Source of the DNA: Physella acuta
Taxonomy: Eukaryota; Mollusca; Gastropoda; Physidae
Length of the DNA stretch: 64,000 nt
Assembly: GCF_028476545.1 (NCBI RefSeq)
Contig: NW_026731933.1
Coordinates: forward strand, 139,501-203,500
Reading direction: 5' to 3'
The notes below the pieces were generated by a model that worked only from the letters and a program-made list of their open reading frames with translations, made no database searches and was not told the DNA's origin. Positions 1-64,000 of the stretch are shown here, in pieces (the stretch's first letter is position 1; each line of letters begins with the position of its first letter). A program made the translations under genes and the position numbers.

Positions 1-85
1 AATCAAATGGTGTGGTCATCTACCAATCAAATGGTGTGGTCAGCTATGACAAGGTAACCAATCAAATGGTGTGGTCAGCTATGTG
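1..85. repeat. Short tandem repeat at window edge
   Basis: Three copies of a unit starting with AATCAAATGGTGTGGTCA, with spacers of different length between them, begin at positions 1, 25 and 59. The array probably continues off the left edge. No coding potential was seen. Confidence 0.7.
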
Positions 86-700
86 TGAGCAAACAGGTGG
101 TGTAAAAAAAAAAAGGTCACCACCCAGGTGAGTTCTAAAGGCCTAGGCCCAGCTGCTTTAACAGTGAGCTTCAAAGATAAAAAATTGATCTCAAAAGTCA
201 TGAACTCTACACTCCGCTTGATTATATTTCACATAACGCAGTTGATTAACATAGAAATTAATGACACTTGCATATATTATAGTACAAACGGACAAGCCAG
301 AAACAACAAACTTCCAAACCTGCCAAATTTTTTACTGAATGCAGTGCTCTTTTGTGTAAGCCTAAATTAATTTTTACAAGGTAGATCTAGATGACTTGAT
401 ATTAGATTTCATTTAATTTAAAGAATTTTTGGAATGATATTGCATATATTTCTGTTTAATCAGAGATATATTCTGTAGTCAGAGATTTTTGGTCATGAAA
501 TGAAAATATTTTAAAACTACATTTGAGCATATAAAAAATTGTGTGTTCAAAAACATGCACAAACACAGCATACCTGGTGTAGAATAAAAACATGTTTTAG
601 AAATAAATATTTCATAAATATCCTATGACTTCACTCAGAAATAATATTATTATCAATTTAAACATGAGCTTTCCAGCTCATAAAAAGCTGGTAATGAGTT

Positions 701-766
701 GCAATTTCTGGCGTGGGAAATATTTCTTATCTAAAAATGGGAAATATTTCCCACACCAGAAACTGC
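701..766. other. 26-bp inverted repeat (hairpin)
   Basis: Arms at 701-726 and 741-766 are complementary at 24 of 26 positions, separated by a 14-nt loop. The central arm motif is GGGAAATATTTC. If transcribed this would fold into a stable stem of pre-miRNA size, but nothing else supports an RNA gene; a small palindromic transposon remnant is equally possible. Confidence 0.6.
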
Positions 767-3294
767 ATATAGCTAAATTTGCCAAAACTGATATATTTTA
801 CAAATTCTTTGATGTATATCACACAGTCCAAATTCAGAAAAAGAAAACACCATTATAACTAGCTAAGTCACTTAAAAAGATGCCTTCATTTACTTTCTGA
901 AAATCATCAAGTGCCAAGTGATGCCATTAGTTCAGTCTAGAATTGACAGAAAACCAGGTACTGCACTATTAAAAAGCCTAACTTTGTCATGTTGTTTTTA
1001 ACTAAGAAAAAAACCTGAGCAAAGGCCCAGTTGGCTCTTAGTTTAAAAATTTCAGATAACATTATTTTACATGATATAGCAAGGAAAGATGGGACTTTTC
1101 AGTATACAATTATAGAAATACGGCTGAATATGGTGATGAAACAGATATCTTCAAAGCCAGACTTGACCAAATATTCAGCCTGCCTGGCTAGTGTGAGAGC
1201 TATGCCCACTGAGTCACAGATGTTATCTTGAAGGTATGCAATTATAACTATGATGTAAAAAATATCCTGGCCATTATACAAGTTACACACCATTCTTTAA
1301 AAAACCTGGCCATTCCATAAACTTTAACCCATTCTTCAAAAAATCCTGGCCACTTTACAAATGTGAAATGATATGAAACAACCTAATAAGCTAATGAGCC
1401 AGGCAGCTAGTGAATATGAAATAAAAACAATAGCAGCAGACTGTACAAATTAGACCAAAATATCTGGAGTACTGGTAGTATGTGGTACAACTTAGGTTTA
1501 CATCAATCAACAGAATTAGCGAATTCAGGAGACTCTAGCCAACTTAAAATCAATTATCACTGGTATTAATCATTTTATAAATGATTATTCACATAAGTTC
1601 CAATTTTAAAATAAGTATAAAAAAGAGTTAATTTCAAAATAAATACAAGGAGGTAAAATTCTCACATATGTATCTCAATAAACATCAAAATCATAACATT
1701 CACGTAATTATGCACACAAAAACTTTTTGCTCTATAAAAAACATTATTATGGGTTTGAACCAGCCTATACAATTTTGCCATTTATAAAGTTTGGAATCAA
1801 GTTTTCTATTTAAGTTCTGAAAATGAAAGCACAAATTTCTAAAGAAAAATCTTTTAAAAACTGACCCATGGCTTAAAATTGAGCTGCAATTTACATAATA
1901 AATTAAATCTAATTTGAAACAGAATTATCTTTAACAATCAGACATTATTAATATGATATGTTTTAGAGCAACAACAGCTAAACCATCAAGAGCAATACAT
2001 TTGTAAACTTTCTTGCACAGAAAAGCAAAAACCTCACCTCAAATTTTTAAACAACAATGTCAATAATGACATTAAGAAGCAAAAAACACAGTGTAAAAAA
2101 AATTCGTTCTCATAAAAGTAAATTAAATACAGTAACTGGAGCAGGTGAATCATGTACAAAGATGGCTACATTTTAAATCAACCATGTAAACACGACTAAA
2201 ATGGAGTAGGTAATTACACTGTAGAGTGCCTCACCACACTGATAAATACAATCAAGCTTAAGTATACGGGGCATAACCTGATCTATAACATACTCAAATG
2301 CTAAAAAAAAAACATGATCAGATTTAAAATTCTCTAACTACTAAAGCTACATCAATGGAATGAACGATTCAAAAAGAACAAAAAGTGGGTTTATCACAGA
2401 ATGCAGGTTGAAATATCTAAGCCCAAAATTAAAACAATCTCCGGTGATGAACAACAAAAAAAGCTTTGAATGACTTGATTGTGTCATCACCTCAACAAGC
2501 AAAGCTAACAACAAGCAAGATTGGGTTTATTTACAAACAGATGGGTTTTACCAATCAACAACCAGTTAAAGTGGTATCAAAGTAGACAAAAATTTAGAAA
2601 AAAATATAAACATTTAAAAACAACAGAAAATAAAACAACCAATAACTGATAAACATAAAATACAATAAATAAATAATTATACAAATCACTGGTGAAAAAA
2701 AAATGGACACTTAACAGTAAGAGGCGTTTTTCCAAAAAAAAAAAAAAAAGAAAGAAAAATGCCACACATAAACTACAAAATCAATTACAAAAAGAAATTA
2801 AAAAATGAAATATAAATTGTTACCAATCACAAAAAAAACACCTAAAACATTTTAAGAGTTATACTAACATTAATACTGGTATTTAAAAAAATGGTGATCC
2901 TCATACATTAGCAGTGTAAGTTGTGCAAGTTTGAAAAAAAAAATCAGCTATTTTCAAGAATTGTCATGATTGATTAAACAACATTTGTACAGTGAAGCAA
3001 ATCTGAAAACATTACATGTGAAAGACTGGCATTTCTTCTATAGTGGACACTCATCCAAATATTCCCCTTTGAACATAAATTGGGGTTCATTGTTTTTAGT
3101 CACTGTTTCTAAAAATATGTATATTCATTAAAAAGTGTAAAAAAAAAATCTTCAAGGTGTACTCATACAATAAAATTCCCTTCATAGTAAGTTTTACAGT
3201 AAAAAAGTAACAGTGCACTATTGCCAACGGTGTCAAAGTTGTTACATATGTGCTAAAGCTGCAGTAAACTGCTTAAGTAATGTACATTACCATT

Positions 3295-3345
3295 TTAGAC
3301 CCTGCGGTCCATAAATCAGATGAAGTAAAGTTCATCTGTTTCTAA
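3295..3345 (-). repeat. SINE-like family A remnant
   Basis: A short antisense piece matches the conserved end of the family A repeat (AAGTTCATCTGTTTCT, compare GAAACAGGTGAACTCTACTT at 9718). Only the terminal part is recognisable. Confidence 0.4.
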
Positions 3346-5886
3346 AAAGTGCTTAAGTACAATAACAAAACTGAACTAATCCCACTCTCATGTAAAAAGT
3401 GTTTAAAAATGTATTATGCCTTGTTGTAAAGCTGTCACATTCCAGCCTATGGTTTACATTCATAACTGTACCACCTAGCCCTTCTTATTGTACTATGAAG
3501 AGGCAAAAACCTTTTAACTCATATGTAGGCCTACCTGATATTGTAATTTACATACTTTTTGAAAAAAGCCATCCTTACATTTATATCAGAAGAAAAAATT
3601 GAACAATTAAATTATTGTATCAACAATGCTGAATCATTAGATTATAATATCTCCGCCACATTTACATTCTTGATATGTCTTGTAATATATAATAGCTTAT
3701 TTTTAAAAACATCTATATTAAGTGAAGTTATATTATTTTTTTGTACATGAATTTGCTTAGGTGGGGGGGGGGGTAGAATTTTAAATACAAATTTACTGTA
3801 ATTAATATTTGGAAAAAAAAATTATTTCACCTTATTGATGAATCAAGTAACTACTAAATCAAAGTTACAGTCAACAAGTTGTTTTTGCTAATTCTGAAAA
3901 TTGTTTATCTTACATATGCTGCATTAAGTGGTTTTTTAACATATGTGCTAATATTTAGGGGGAGGTGGGTACACATATTATGTTAAAACTATATCACAAA
4001 TCACTTATATGAATAAATATCAATCTATATTTTGTGGTATATTAAGTTATAAAAATCTATTTATTTAAGTAATAAAAATGTAATTGTTCATTAATGTTAA
4101 TATTGAGATCAGTGTGAAAATTTCGGTCAAGAATAAACATTAAAATTTTATTCAATTTTTCGTTGAGTGAAAAGCAACATTTGAAAATGAAAATTTTAAC
4201 ACAAGTCCAAACTGCCAACCCAAAGAAATCGGTGTCTCAAAAATTGTTTTGTTTAAGATTACTATTCAGTGAGTTTGCAAATTTTTTTTTTTTTTCTGTT
4301 CAGAAATATAAAACTTTAGAGCTACCACAAATATCGAAGCCTTTAACTATATCTGGGAAGCATAGGAAGCCAAACTAATAATTAATTTTCAGGATTAAAT
4401 TAGTGAAGAAATTTTACTGGCCCTAAAACTGAGAAACTGTACTGACAACAAATTCAAACCTAAATTTTGAATTAGTGAAAAACGTTATTGACCCCTACAG
4501 AGATCTTAAAACCATTAATTATACAACTTAAATATTGTACTGACCCAATCTGCAACCTTAAAAGCATCAGCTAGTCCAAACACTGTACTTAAAACTTGTA
4601 TGTATAAAAACATTTTAAACAAATTTATAAAAGAAAAACTATCTTCTGTTACCCATCTAACTTCTTTAAGTAAAATCAACTTCTACCACCAAAGTTAAAT
4701 CTAATCGTTGTGCTCTTATTCTTACAGTCAGCAGTTTTCCTTCAGGAAAGCAGTTTGTCAGGGAAGTTATAAAAAAGTTTATCAAGATCAAGTAGATTCT
4801 ACTATGTGCATGCTAATTAAAAATTAGTACTTAAAAATCTTTGTCTTAATAAGAATCAGGTTCAAAAGTTTGTTTAGTTTTAAAATATAAACAGGAACCT
4901 AAAATAACCCACAAAAATGACTACTTAATAGCACAAGCAAAACATGTTTCTTTAAAATATCACTTTTGAAGTATAAAACTTATATCAGCTTCCTTAAGTA
5001 ACTTTAATCTCAAGAAATGTCTTCAAATACTGTTCACAACCTACAAGTAAGAACCTGAATATCTTACATACAACCTATGTCATTTAAAAATTTTAAAGAC
5101 TGTTTTAAATAAATTATAGATGATTTAAAGAAATATTTTACATAAAAAAGTCATTTTTAAGACTTTTTTTTTACAATTGACCTTGGTCATTTTAAAGAGT
5201 TAATTTACATAAATTATGTCATTTTAAAACTATTTTACATAAAAACCTATGTCATTTATTAAAACTAATTATTGTAATAAAATGCAAGTTACTTTGATAT
5301 ATACAAACCTCACAACAACTGATATCAATGGTCTGTAAAGGCAATGACTATTTGACTTGAACAAGGGCAAAATGTACAATACAACAGTATAGCTCATGAC
5401 TGTTCCATTCATTGCAACCTACTTAGTTTTCAGGTAATTTAATATAAATATAATTGACGAATAAACCCTACAGTAACATTTTTCATTAAGTTTTCAGCGG
5501 AGTAAAAGGTTGAAGAATAAATCCTACAATTAATAATTAATGACTATAGTAACATGTTTACCTAGCTTAACTTGTACATTATTAAATAATTATTAATTAT
5601 AAATAGAATTGGCAGCTAGGAAGAAAATTATTTTTCTACAAGTGCGAGATTTAAATTATCTACTGCACTACACAAGAGACTACCAGTACAAAGTGAAGAT
5701 AAAACTATTTAAAACCTGAACTGCTGATCAACTTGCTGTCAGAAAGTGATCCTACAACATTGAGCCTCACATCATAAAATCATTCCAATGGAGCACAAAA
5801 GCCTAGAAGCTGCTACTGGCCACAGCCGTTTCTGTTTTGAAAATTCAACATCATTGGCTGCACCATACAATATGAAGACTTCTTTA

Positions 5887-8800
5887 CTAAACTTTTTCTG
5901 GAAGAGTTCTGTACAGGCAGATGGAAAGAACCAGCTCAACTAACTGGGGAAAGAAATACAAGAAAAAACATCTAAACTTCTGTTGTGCCCAATTTTTTTT
6001 TAAAAACCCAACTTGTATTGCATTCTATTGCTTTTAATACATTTTCAACATAACACTAGGCTAAAATGAATCAAAAATAAAAGAATGCGATAAAGGATTC
6101 TGTTCTGGAGGGGGCAGCATAGTCTGTAGAGCTTACAACTGCAAACATAAAAGTTCTGAATTCGTGTTAAGACTTTTGGATGTATCTGAGTTTCCCCCAA
6201 AATCTGATATGAGTACCTAACTCACGTTATGGAAACAAGGCGGCTAAGCCTAGTGAACACACTATCGCCCTGAATGCCAAAGGTAAGTGAAACAGGTGAA
6301 CTCTACTTCATCTATTCCATGTGACTTGGGCACCAATGGCAAAAGATGATGGTGATTCTATTCTGAAGTTGTGCAAACATTGAACTCACCATAAATAGGC
6401 CAACAACAATGGCTGTTGTTCCAATGACGATTCCTGTGCGACGCAGGTATGAGTCTAAGGCATCAAAGCAACCCTGAAGTCAATACAAATATCTTTAACC
6501 ATTGCAGAATAAAAGAAGTCATGCATGTAGGATGACACAAAGTCCATTCAACACTAGTGCATACCTGACTTTGGTAATTCTTGGCATAATGCTGACCAAA
6601 CAAATATAAATTATACAAAGGTACAGAGTGTAGTTCCTACTTTATAAAGTATAAATATCAAATCATCTTTACCTTTGTAAACAGAGTGTAGTTGTTATGG
6701 TGCAGAGAATCAGTGGGGGGAGTTACAGAGGTATAGCCAACTAACCCAGTGCATTGTTGGATGTTTACAGTGTCTTTACAGCAGCTCTCAGGGACATAAC
6801 TCCCATCTGAAAACAGTTCTTACTTTATGTATTCAATAAAAAAAATTGTTTTTTAATAACTAAAGAAGCTTAGCAATGTACTTAGAAAAACAACAAAGTT
6901 ATCAACTTACTACTAAATCCTTTATCAAACCAATCACTCTTCTGGTAAATCTTCCATGGTTTTGATGAATCATCTCCATACACCCCACAACATTCAAACT
7001 GAAATATTGATACATACGATACACTTTATACCTCATTCAAGTTAATTTGGGTTAAGGGGGATTAAACAAGAGAGAGTATGGTTGCTAACTCCGAAAGTCT
7101 TGAGTTCGAACCCCAGGAGGCTTGTTATCTTAGGACAGCAACCCAGCTAAGAGAGAAAATTCCCTAATTAAACAACTGCTTCAAGGCAGATTGTTCTTGG
7201 GTGGACACAAGTCTTTGGAAACAAATCCAAGAAGAAAAGTAGGCGATAGTATGAGCCAATGGGCCATATGGCACATAACACATTGACACGCAATAACAAA
7301 TTTAAAAACCATTTATTTTTTTATGTACAGAGTGTTCCAATACCCATCCACACCACAACATTCAAAATGAAATAAGGGGTCATCCATTTATGACGTCCAC
7401 ACGCGGGGGGGGGGGGGGGGGGGGGGGGGGTTCCGTAAAAAAAAATGACTTTATGGACTTTTATACGGAAAAAAAGTGGATTTTGTGGGGGGGGGGGGGG
7501 GGGGGGGGTGTCCAAAATCCCCCAAAAAATGTGGACGTCATAAATGAAGACCCCTAATAATAAACAGAAATTTAATTTTTTTAAAATAATATAATTAACA
7601 AGTATTAATAATAAACTATTAAAACCCATAGACAGAAAAACAATTCAGCAAGAACAAAAGTGTATTGACTCACACTTCGCTGCACTCTGTCCCAGGCTGA
7701 TGTGATGACCTCATTGCTGGTGCTGGTGACAACATCAACACCGTAGTTGTGTAAAACAGCGTTCACCATTTTCACTTTCACTTTATCCTCCAGCTAGAGA
7801 AGATATTTACAACGTGTAACACACTGACATAAGGCACAAAGGAACATACAACAAAACACATTAATTAGGGAAGGTATGAACAACACACATCCAACACACT
7901 GACCTAACGCACATTGAAACATACAATAACACACTGACACAAAACATATATTTTTAAATTAGGCTTATGGATTAAATATCAAGAATAGCTAGACCTCATC
8001 AGGGTTAAATCAAAAATATATTTTAATAACCACTATAATTTTTTTTAAAAGACCTAAAAGTATAGAAAGATTAAATCTCGACTAACATTCAAGGGATAAA
8101 GAAATATTAAAGTAATAATTTTGTGCAACAAAATACTATAGAAACAAGTTTGGGCAAAGAAATATAGTAAATAGTATACTATTCTAATAAAGTATTTTTA
8201 CAATGAACTCTTATAGTGAATAAAAATAATGTGTCAAATTCTAAGGCATAAAAACTTTAAAAATCTGAGAAAAAAATCATCATCTTACTTCACTGACAAG
8301 AACATAACCAAGAACTCCAGCAACAAATAGCATCACCGACATGAAAGCTAGAAGGCCTAAATGCTGGCAAGTAAAGAAATAAGCAATGTAATGTAACATA
8401 AAATTCTTAGGCTAAGATGTATTAATGTAATATAGTAGTAACTAAAACTAATCTGTTGTCTTCATATAGTTTTTAGTATAATTTCTAAATATCTCATCTA
8501 ACAACATTGTCCATACATATAAGTGATATTTTACTTTACTTACCAGTCCTAGTAGACACCTGTACTCCTTTAACACTCCCAGTATGCCTACAACGGTAAT
8601 GGCTATGATAGCACTTCCACCAATAATCATCAGGTACGAGTCCACCTTATACAGCTGAGCATTGATTAGTTCAGACACTTGTTTGTTGCCATACTCTGCT
8701 TCTAATGTCCAGATCCCTATGCCTAAAATGCTGACCGCACCAATCTGATATAATGAAATAAACAATTTTAGATGTAGGCCTTATTTATTTAAATTTTAAG

Positions 8801-9097
8801 ATTTAAAATATCACACATGCACTTGTATATTCAAAAAAAAATCATATTGAAAGAAAATAATATTTACATACAAGCCAATCTAAGCATTTTGATAAAAGTG
8901 TAAAAATTCTCATAAAAGAGTAAAACTGTATAAAAAGTACTTACAAGTACAATGGCGAGAAAGCACAGTAATGCAAATCTAATACCACGAATAACCTGTG
9001 CATTGAGGGCCTTGGGGCTGTCGTCCAAATCATACAGTTCATAAGCCATGCTAGAATCTATACTTAAACTCTGGAGAAAAGTCCGAGTCAAACGCAT
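5887..9097 (-). CDS. Tetraspanin, eight coding exons
   Basis: This is a four-pass membrane protein that organises tetraspanin-enriched microdomains. Exons in transcription order: 8945-9135 (ATG at 9097), 8544-8744, 8289-8363, 7674-7793, 6911-6998, 6673-6806, 6390-6473 and 5887-5943. All join in phase with GT-AG introns and give about 303 residues. TM1 contains RFALLCFLAIVL, TM2 MIIGGSAIIAITVVGILGVL, TM3 LLAFMSVMLFVAGVLGYVLV and TM4 GIVIGTTAIVVGLFM. The large loop has the family signature: CCG in FECCGVYG, then PESCC, QQC and KGC-type GCFD, six cysteines in all. The C-terminus is short (CLYRTLPEKV). The frame stays open upstream of the chosen ATG to the exon edge at 9135, so an extra 5' coding exon is possible; a second in-frame ATG (MAYELYDL) is an alternative start. 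Subfamily is not resolved. The gene follows the dynein gene on the same strand. Confidence 0.9.
6103..6345 (+). repeat. SINE-like family A copy
   Basis: This copy lies in the tetraspanin intron before the last exon. It carries the diagnostic order of family A: a tRNA-like head, then CTAACTCACGTTA, a GGCGGCTAAGCCTAGTG block, and GAAACAGGTGAACTCTACTT. Boundaries are approximate. Confidence 0.6.
7060..7300 (+). repeat. SINE-like family B copy
   Basis: Intronic copy of a second repeat family. It has a tRNA-like B-box (GAGTTCGAACCCC), then a block about preceding tracts of AATTAAACAACTGCTTC, a TTGTTCTTGG motif and a GACACG-type tail. It is related to the copies near 33340-33730 and 50570-50960. 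Boundaries are approximate. Confidence 0.6.
7375..7555. mobile_element. MITE-like inverted-repeat element with G runs
   Basis: Ends are imperfect inverted repeats of about 25 bp (AGGGGTCATCCATTTATGAC at the left; the complement at the right ends in GACCCCT). AATA occurs just outside both ends and may be the target duplication. Inside, an inner inverted repeat (TTCCGTA...TACGGAA) is flanked by a 26-G run (7405-7430) and a 22-G run (7487-7508), both on the plus strand. There is no transposase. The superfamily is not assigned. Confidence 0.6.
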
Positions 9098-9526
9098 TGC
9101 ACAGTTCTCAGTAGTTAGTTGACAGGAACTGTAATCTGAAATAGAAATTTCAAATAAAATTTAATTGCGTTAAACTTTTAGAACTTAGAGTTTGGTTTAA
9201 TAATAACAATAACATAGATGATTCAGCTTTTTTTTTTAAATTTGTCTAATCAGTTAGATCAGTGCACTTAAAAATCAGAAAAGTAATTACATGAATACCC
9301 ATGGATGCAATACAATCTATAAATGATTGTATTTTTGTTTACCAAGAACAAATATTACTAAATTATTTCTTATTATGCATTCTTTTACAACTAAATAGAA
9401 TTTTTTAAACTGTAAAAATACCTCCCCCTTTTTAATTTTAAATAAAATAGATTAGAGGGGAGCTTATTTTACTTAACTATTGTCATCTCTTGTTTATAGA
9501 TCTAATTTGTTTTACAAGCAGGCCTA

Positions 9527-9755
9527 GAGACGGAGTGGCTTAGCAGTAGAGAACTAGACTGCTAATTTGTAAGTCTCGAGTTTGAATCTGGGTTCAAGTC
9601 AATTAGACCATCCCTGAGTCCACTCAGCTCTGATGGGTACCGAACTCACGTTAAGAAAAGTAAAGGCGGCTGGGCATAGTGCTGACTACATTATCTCTTC
9701 ATATGCTGAGGACACAGAAACAGGTGTACTCTACTTCAGACCCATTTTGATTTTC
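9527..9755 (+). repeat. SINE-like family A copy
   Basis: A nearly complete copy. The head has tRNA-like features (GGAGTGGCTTAGCAGTAGAG, then CGAGTTTGAATCTGGG as a B-box). The body contains GGTACCGAACTCACGTTA, GGCGGCTGGGCATAGTGCT and the ACTCTACTTCA end. This copy is useful for defining the family consensus. Confidence 0.7.
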
Positions 9756-9875
9756 TAAATCAATTTCTGAGTTGATAATGAAATAATAGTTGGTCTTAGT
9801 AAAATCTAGTAAATAAGTAAAAGACAAATAGGCCTAATCATTCATTCATAAATTAACACACTTTTTGGGATGATT

Positions 9876-10214
9876 CCCCCCCCCCCCCCCCAACGCACAG
9901 ATCAAATCACCACACATCCTCACAAAGAGCTAGACCCCATCTTGTAATAATGATGTTGATTTTCAACTCAACTAATACCCCCCCCCCCCCCCCCCCCCCA
10001 CCACCCCCCCTCAAAATTGCAATTTAGATTTTTAAAACAAAATTGCTGTACGCAAAATAATGGCTAAAATCCAGTTTATAAATAATAATAATTGGACGAT
10101 ATTTCAAGTCGACCCTTTGTAACTTTGTATCCTTGGCAGAACGAACCTTCCCCTCCCCCTTATCACACATTATTGTCACAAAAAATAAAAATTCAGACCC
10201 CCCCCCCTCCCCCC
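9876..10214. repeat. Cluster of poly-C tracts
   Basis: C runs of about 16 (9876-9891) and 22 (9978-9999) are followed by shorter C-rich stretches to about 10214. On the minus strand these are G runs upstream of the tetraspanin coding exons and could form G-quadruplexes. They may instead be transposon-associated, since G runs of similar size occur in the element at 7375-7555. Confidence 0.6.
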
Positions 10215-11645
10215 TTGGTTTAATCAGCTACAGATCCACATATAATTATTTTATAATTAACCATTTCTGGTATTAGTATTATCGTAATCTTCTACTTCTC
10301 CTTGGGTCCTAGCCTACTCCTAGGACTAGATCTAGTAACTAGATTAGACTCAGAGTTTAGAATAGAATGCAAGTATAAGAAGAGTCGACTCAGTCCTGTG
10401 CGTGTTACTTATTGTGTTTTTTTTTGTGTGGTGAACTGCCTTACTGTAAGTGTAGTGTTGGCCCTTGCCTATTTACTATTTGACACTATTTGTATTATTA
10501 ACTATTATTATTTACTACGTTACTAGTCTATGGATTATAATGGAATGATAGGGATTGTCCTATTCAAAAAGTCCTAGATTAGATCTAACATGAATACTAT
10601 TTGTAATGTAGATACATACTGTTGTCATTCACATGGAGTAGATCGGATTAACTTCAAAGGATTATTTTGCAACGTCAACTTTTAACCATGAGAACCATAA
10701 TTCTCTTGGTAGCCATTTATAAACAATAATTTTTAGCCAGGTATTCTTCGCAGCATTATGCCAAATAGATTTGTTCAGTTTTTAAAACAGAAGTAAAAAG
10801 CCCTTAACGGCATTTATCCAACATATATTACAAAATTTGTATTTATTAAAATTTATGATAATCAGATTCTTAAAGTAATTTCAATACCACATAGAATTAT
10901 TGAAAGCAAAGTGTATCTCATTCTGTCTACAACGACATGCCAGATCAGCTGTTTGAAGTTGCTAATTAGCATAACAGTGTTGGTATTCAAACCCATATAT
11001 CGTAGGATAGTTGATTAGGGTTATGGTACATCATTAATCTCCTTACGTTAGAAGAGTGTAATATAACAGATTATATTATACTTTCTTTTGGGTACTGTTC
11101 TGCACTCACATGTAAACCTTCTTAAAACTGAAGTAGTGTAATATAGACTACTATAATAAAATGCCTTTCCTTTCCCTCTACCCTCCCCAACAGTCAATCA
11201 ACATGTGACTAATGTCATTCTAAATGGATCTTGAAATAGGTCTACACTTTGTGTGTTGAAGTTGAATAGGAATTTCTCTGTCATTCTTCTCCACTAAATG
11301 CAAGGCCTAGGATAACTAAATATGAGTGAAACAATGACAAGCAATAAAAAAACAAAGACCACAATTCATTTGTTATAAAATAATGTATTATCAATCTCTA
11401 AAAATCATGACATATATATGCTAGATCAATGTATAAATGTATGTCTAGTCTAATAAATCAACATTCACTAATAATTACATTCATTGATGGTTTGAGGAGT
11501 TATCCAACTTGTATGATAAAAGATGTAAAGATACAGGCGATGTAAAAATAAAACATTTCACAGCACAATTTTTAGAGATTCTTATTGCTTTCTCATTATA
11601 TTCAACTGTATAAAACATAAAATCTGAAAACTAAAAAAGAAAATT

Positions 11646-63661
<52,016 letters not shown>

Positions 63662-64000
63662 CTAAAAACAAGTAACACAGCCAGATGAGATAACTTTTTA
63701 AAGAAAAACGTTTAAAATTTTCATTTAGATAAAGAGAGAATATTTATCTAAAGATGTGTAACAAACTAAATTTTGAAACAGAAAAAGATTGTTGAAATGC
63801 TATGGTTAGAATTTTAAAAGTGGTATTTGTGATAATCTACCATAATCTATTACTGCCCTAACCCTATCATTTTCACCTTAGTCCTCATTCTACCATGGGA
63901 TAGCATGCCCAGATGGTAGAGCACATGGCTACTAACCCAAAAGTCTTAAGTTCGGCACCAGTCAGTATGATGTCACTCACTAAGTCCACCCAGCTCTGAT
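63662..64000. other. Dynein intron at the right edge with SINE-like copy
   Basis: Intron upstream of e1. From about 63895 a plus-strand family A copy begins (GATGGTAGAGCACATGGCTA, then AAGTCTTAAGTTCGGCACCA) and is cut by the window end. No coding exon is visible. Confidence 0.6.

Larger units (their letters stand above)
86..5886. other. Gene-free AT-rich flank, probable tetraspanin 3' UTR and beyond
   Basis: I see no exon-like open frame with family similarity on either strand here. The stretch is strongly AT-rich with many A and T runs, and all open frames are short and unlike known proteins. Because the tetraspanin stop codon lies at 5887-5889 on the minus strand, the right part is most likely its 3' UTR. 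Reverse-strand AATAAA motifs occur at several places, for example near 5255 and 4147, but I cannot tell which one ends the transcript. The stretch contains a near-perfect hairpin at 701-766 and a SINE remnant near 3295-3345. Confidence 0.5.
9136..11645. other. Intergenic stretch between tetraspanin and dynein genes
   Basis: On the minus strand this holds the 3' UTR of the dynein gene (left of its stop at 11646) and the 5' flank, possibly a non-coding first exon, of the tetraspanin gene. I could not locate a promoter or polyadenylation site with confidence. It contains a SINE-like copy (9527-9755) and several poly-C tracts (9876-10214). The open frame at 10302-10526 on the plus strand has no recognisable similarity. 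Confidence 0.5.

Noticed and set aside
7321-7629. Proline-rich 102-codon frame
   Set aside because: Its Pro runs are the complement of the G runs in the MITE-like element.
10302-10526. Plus-strand frame with a hydrophobic stretch
   Set aside because: No family likeness, no clear splice context and AT-rich composition; kept as intergenic.

Overview
The window looks like animal nuclear DNA. It is AT-rich, its genes are split into many short exons with GT-AG introns, and it holds SINE-like repeats, 5'-truncated LINE tails, hAT-type MITEs and very abundant minisatellites. Both protein genes are on the minus strand. Protein similarity and repeat style would fit an invertebrate such as a mollusc, but this is inference and I cannot name the species.

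Layout. Positions 1-5886 have no recognisable gene and probably include the 3' UTR and downstream flank of a tetraspanin gene, whose eight coding exons lie at 5887-9135. Positions 9136-11645 separate the genes and hold a SINE and poly-C tracts. From 11646 to 63661, and continuing off the right edge, lies a large axonemal dynein heavy chain gene. I resolved 54 consecutive exons (e1-e54 in transcription order). Together they make 8,550 nt in one unbroken frame: 2,849 codons plus a stop. They cover the end of the linker, AAA1-AAA4, the stalk with its microtubule-binding tip, AAA5, AAA6 and the C-terminal domain. The sequence best matches DNAH7, a single-headed inner-arm dynein; the N-terminal tail lies beyond the window.

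The most unusual property is how the dynein introns are built. At about 18 exon/intron junctions the intron contains tandem copies of the junction itself, that is the exon edge plus the 5' or 3' splice site. Periods range from 27 to 157 bp and copy numbers from 2 to about 100. The largest are a 3.4-kb array of about 58 copies of one splice acceptor (16150-19530) and a 2.9-kb array of about 100 copies of one splice donor (24543-27440). Each junction amplified its own local sequence, so this is a recurrent process rather than the spread of one element. Some arrays keep the reading frame (63, 87 and 48 bp), so alternative use of the copies could insert peptide repeats into the dynein. Other introns carry arrays next to, but not across, the junction.

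Mobile DNA is otherwise ordinary: two SINE-like families in many copies, two small hAT MITEs with perfect 8-bp target duplications, a MITE-like element with long G runs, and three truncated LINE 3' ends with target-site duplications. One of these has an inverted target copy at its 5' end. I found no tRNA, rRNA or CRISPR locus.
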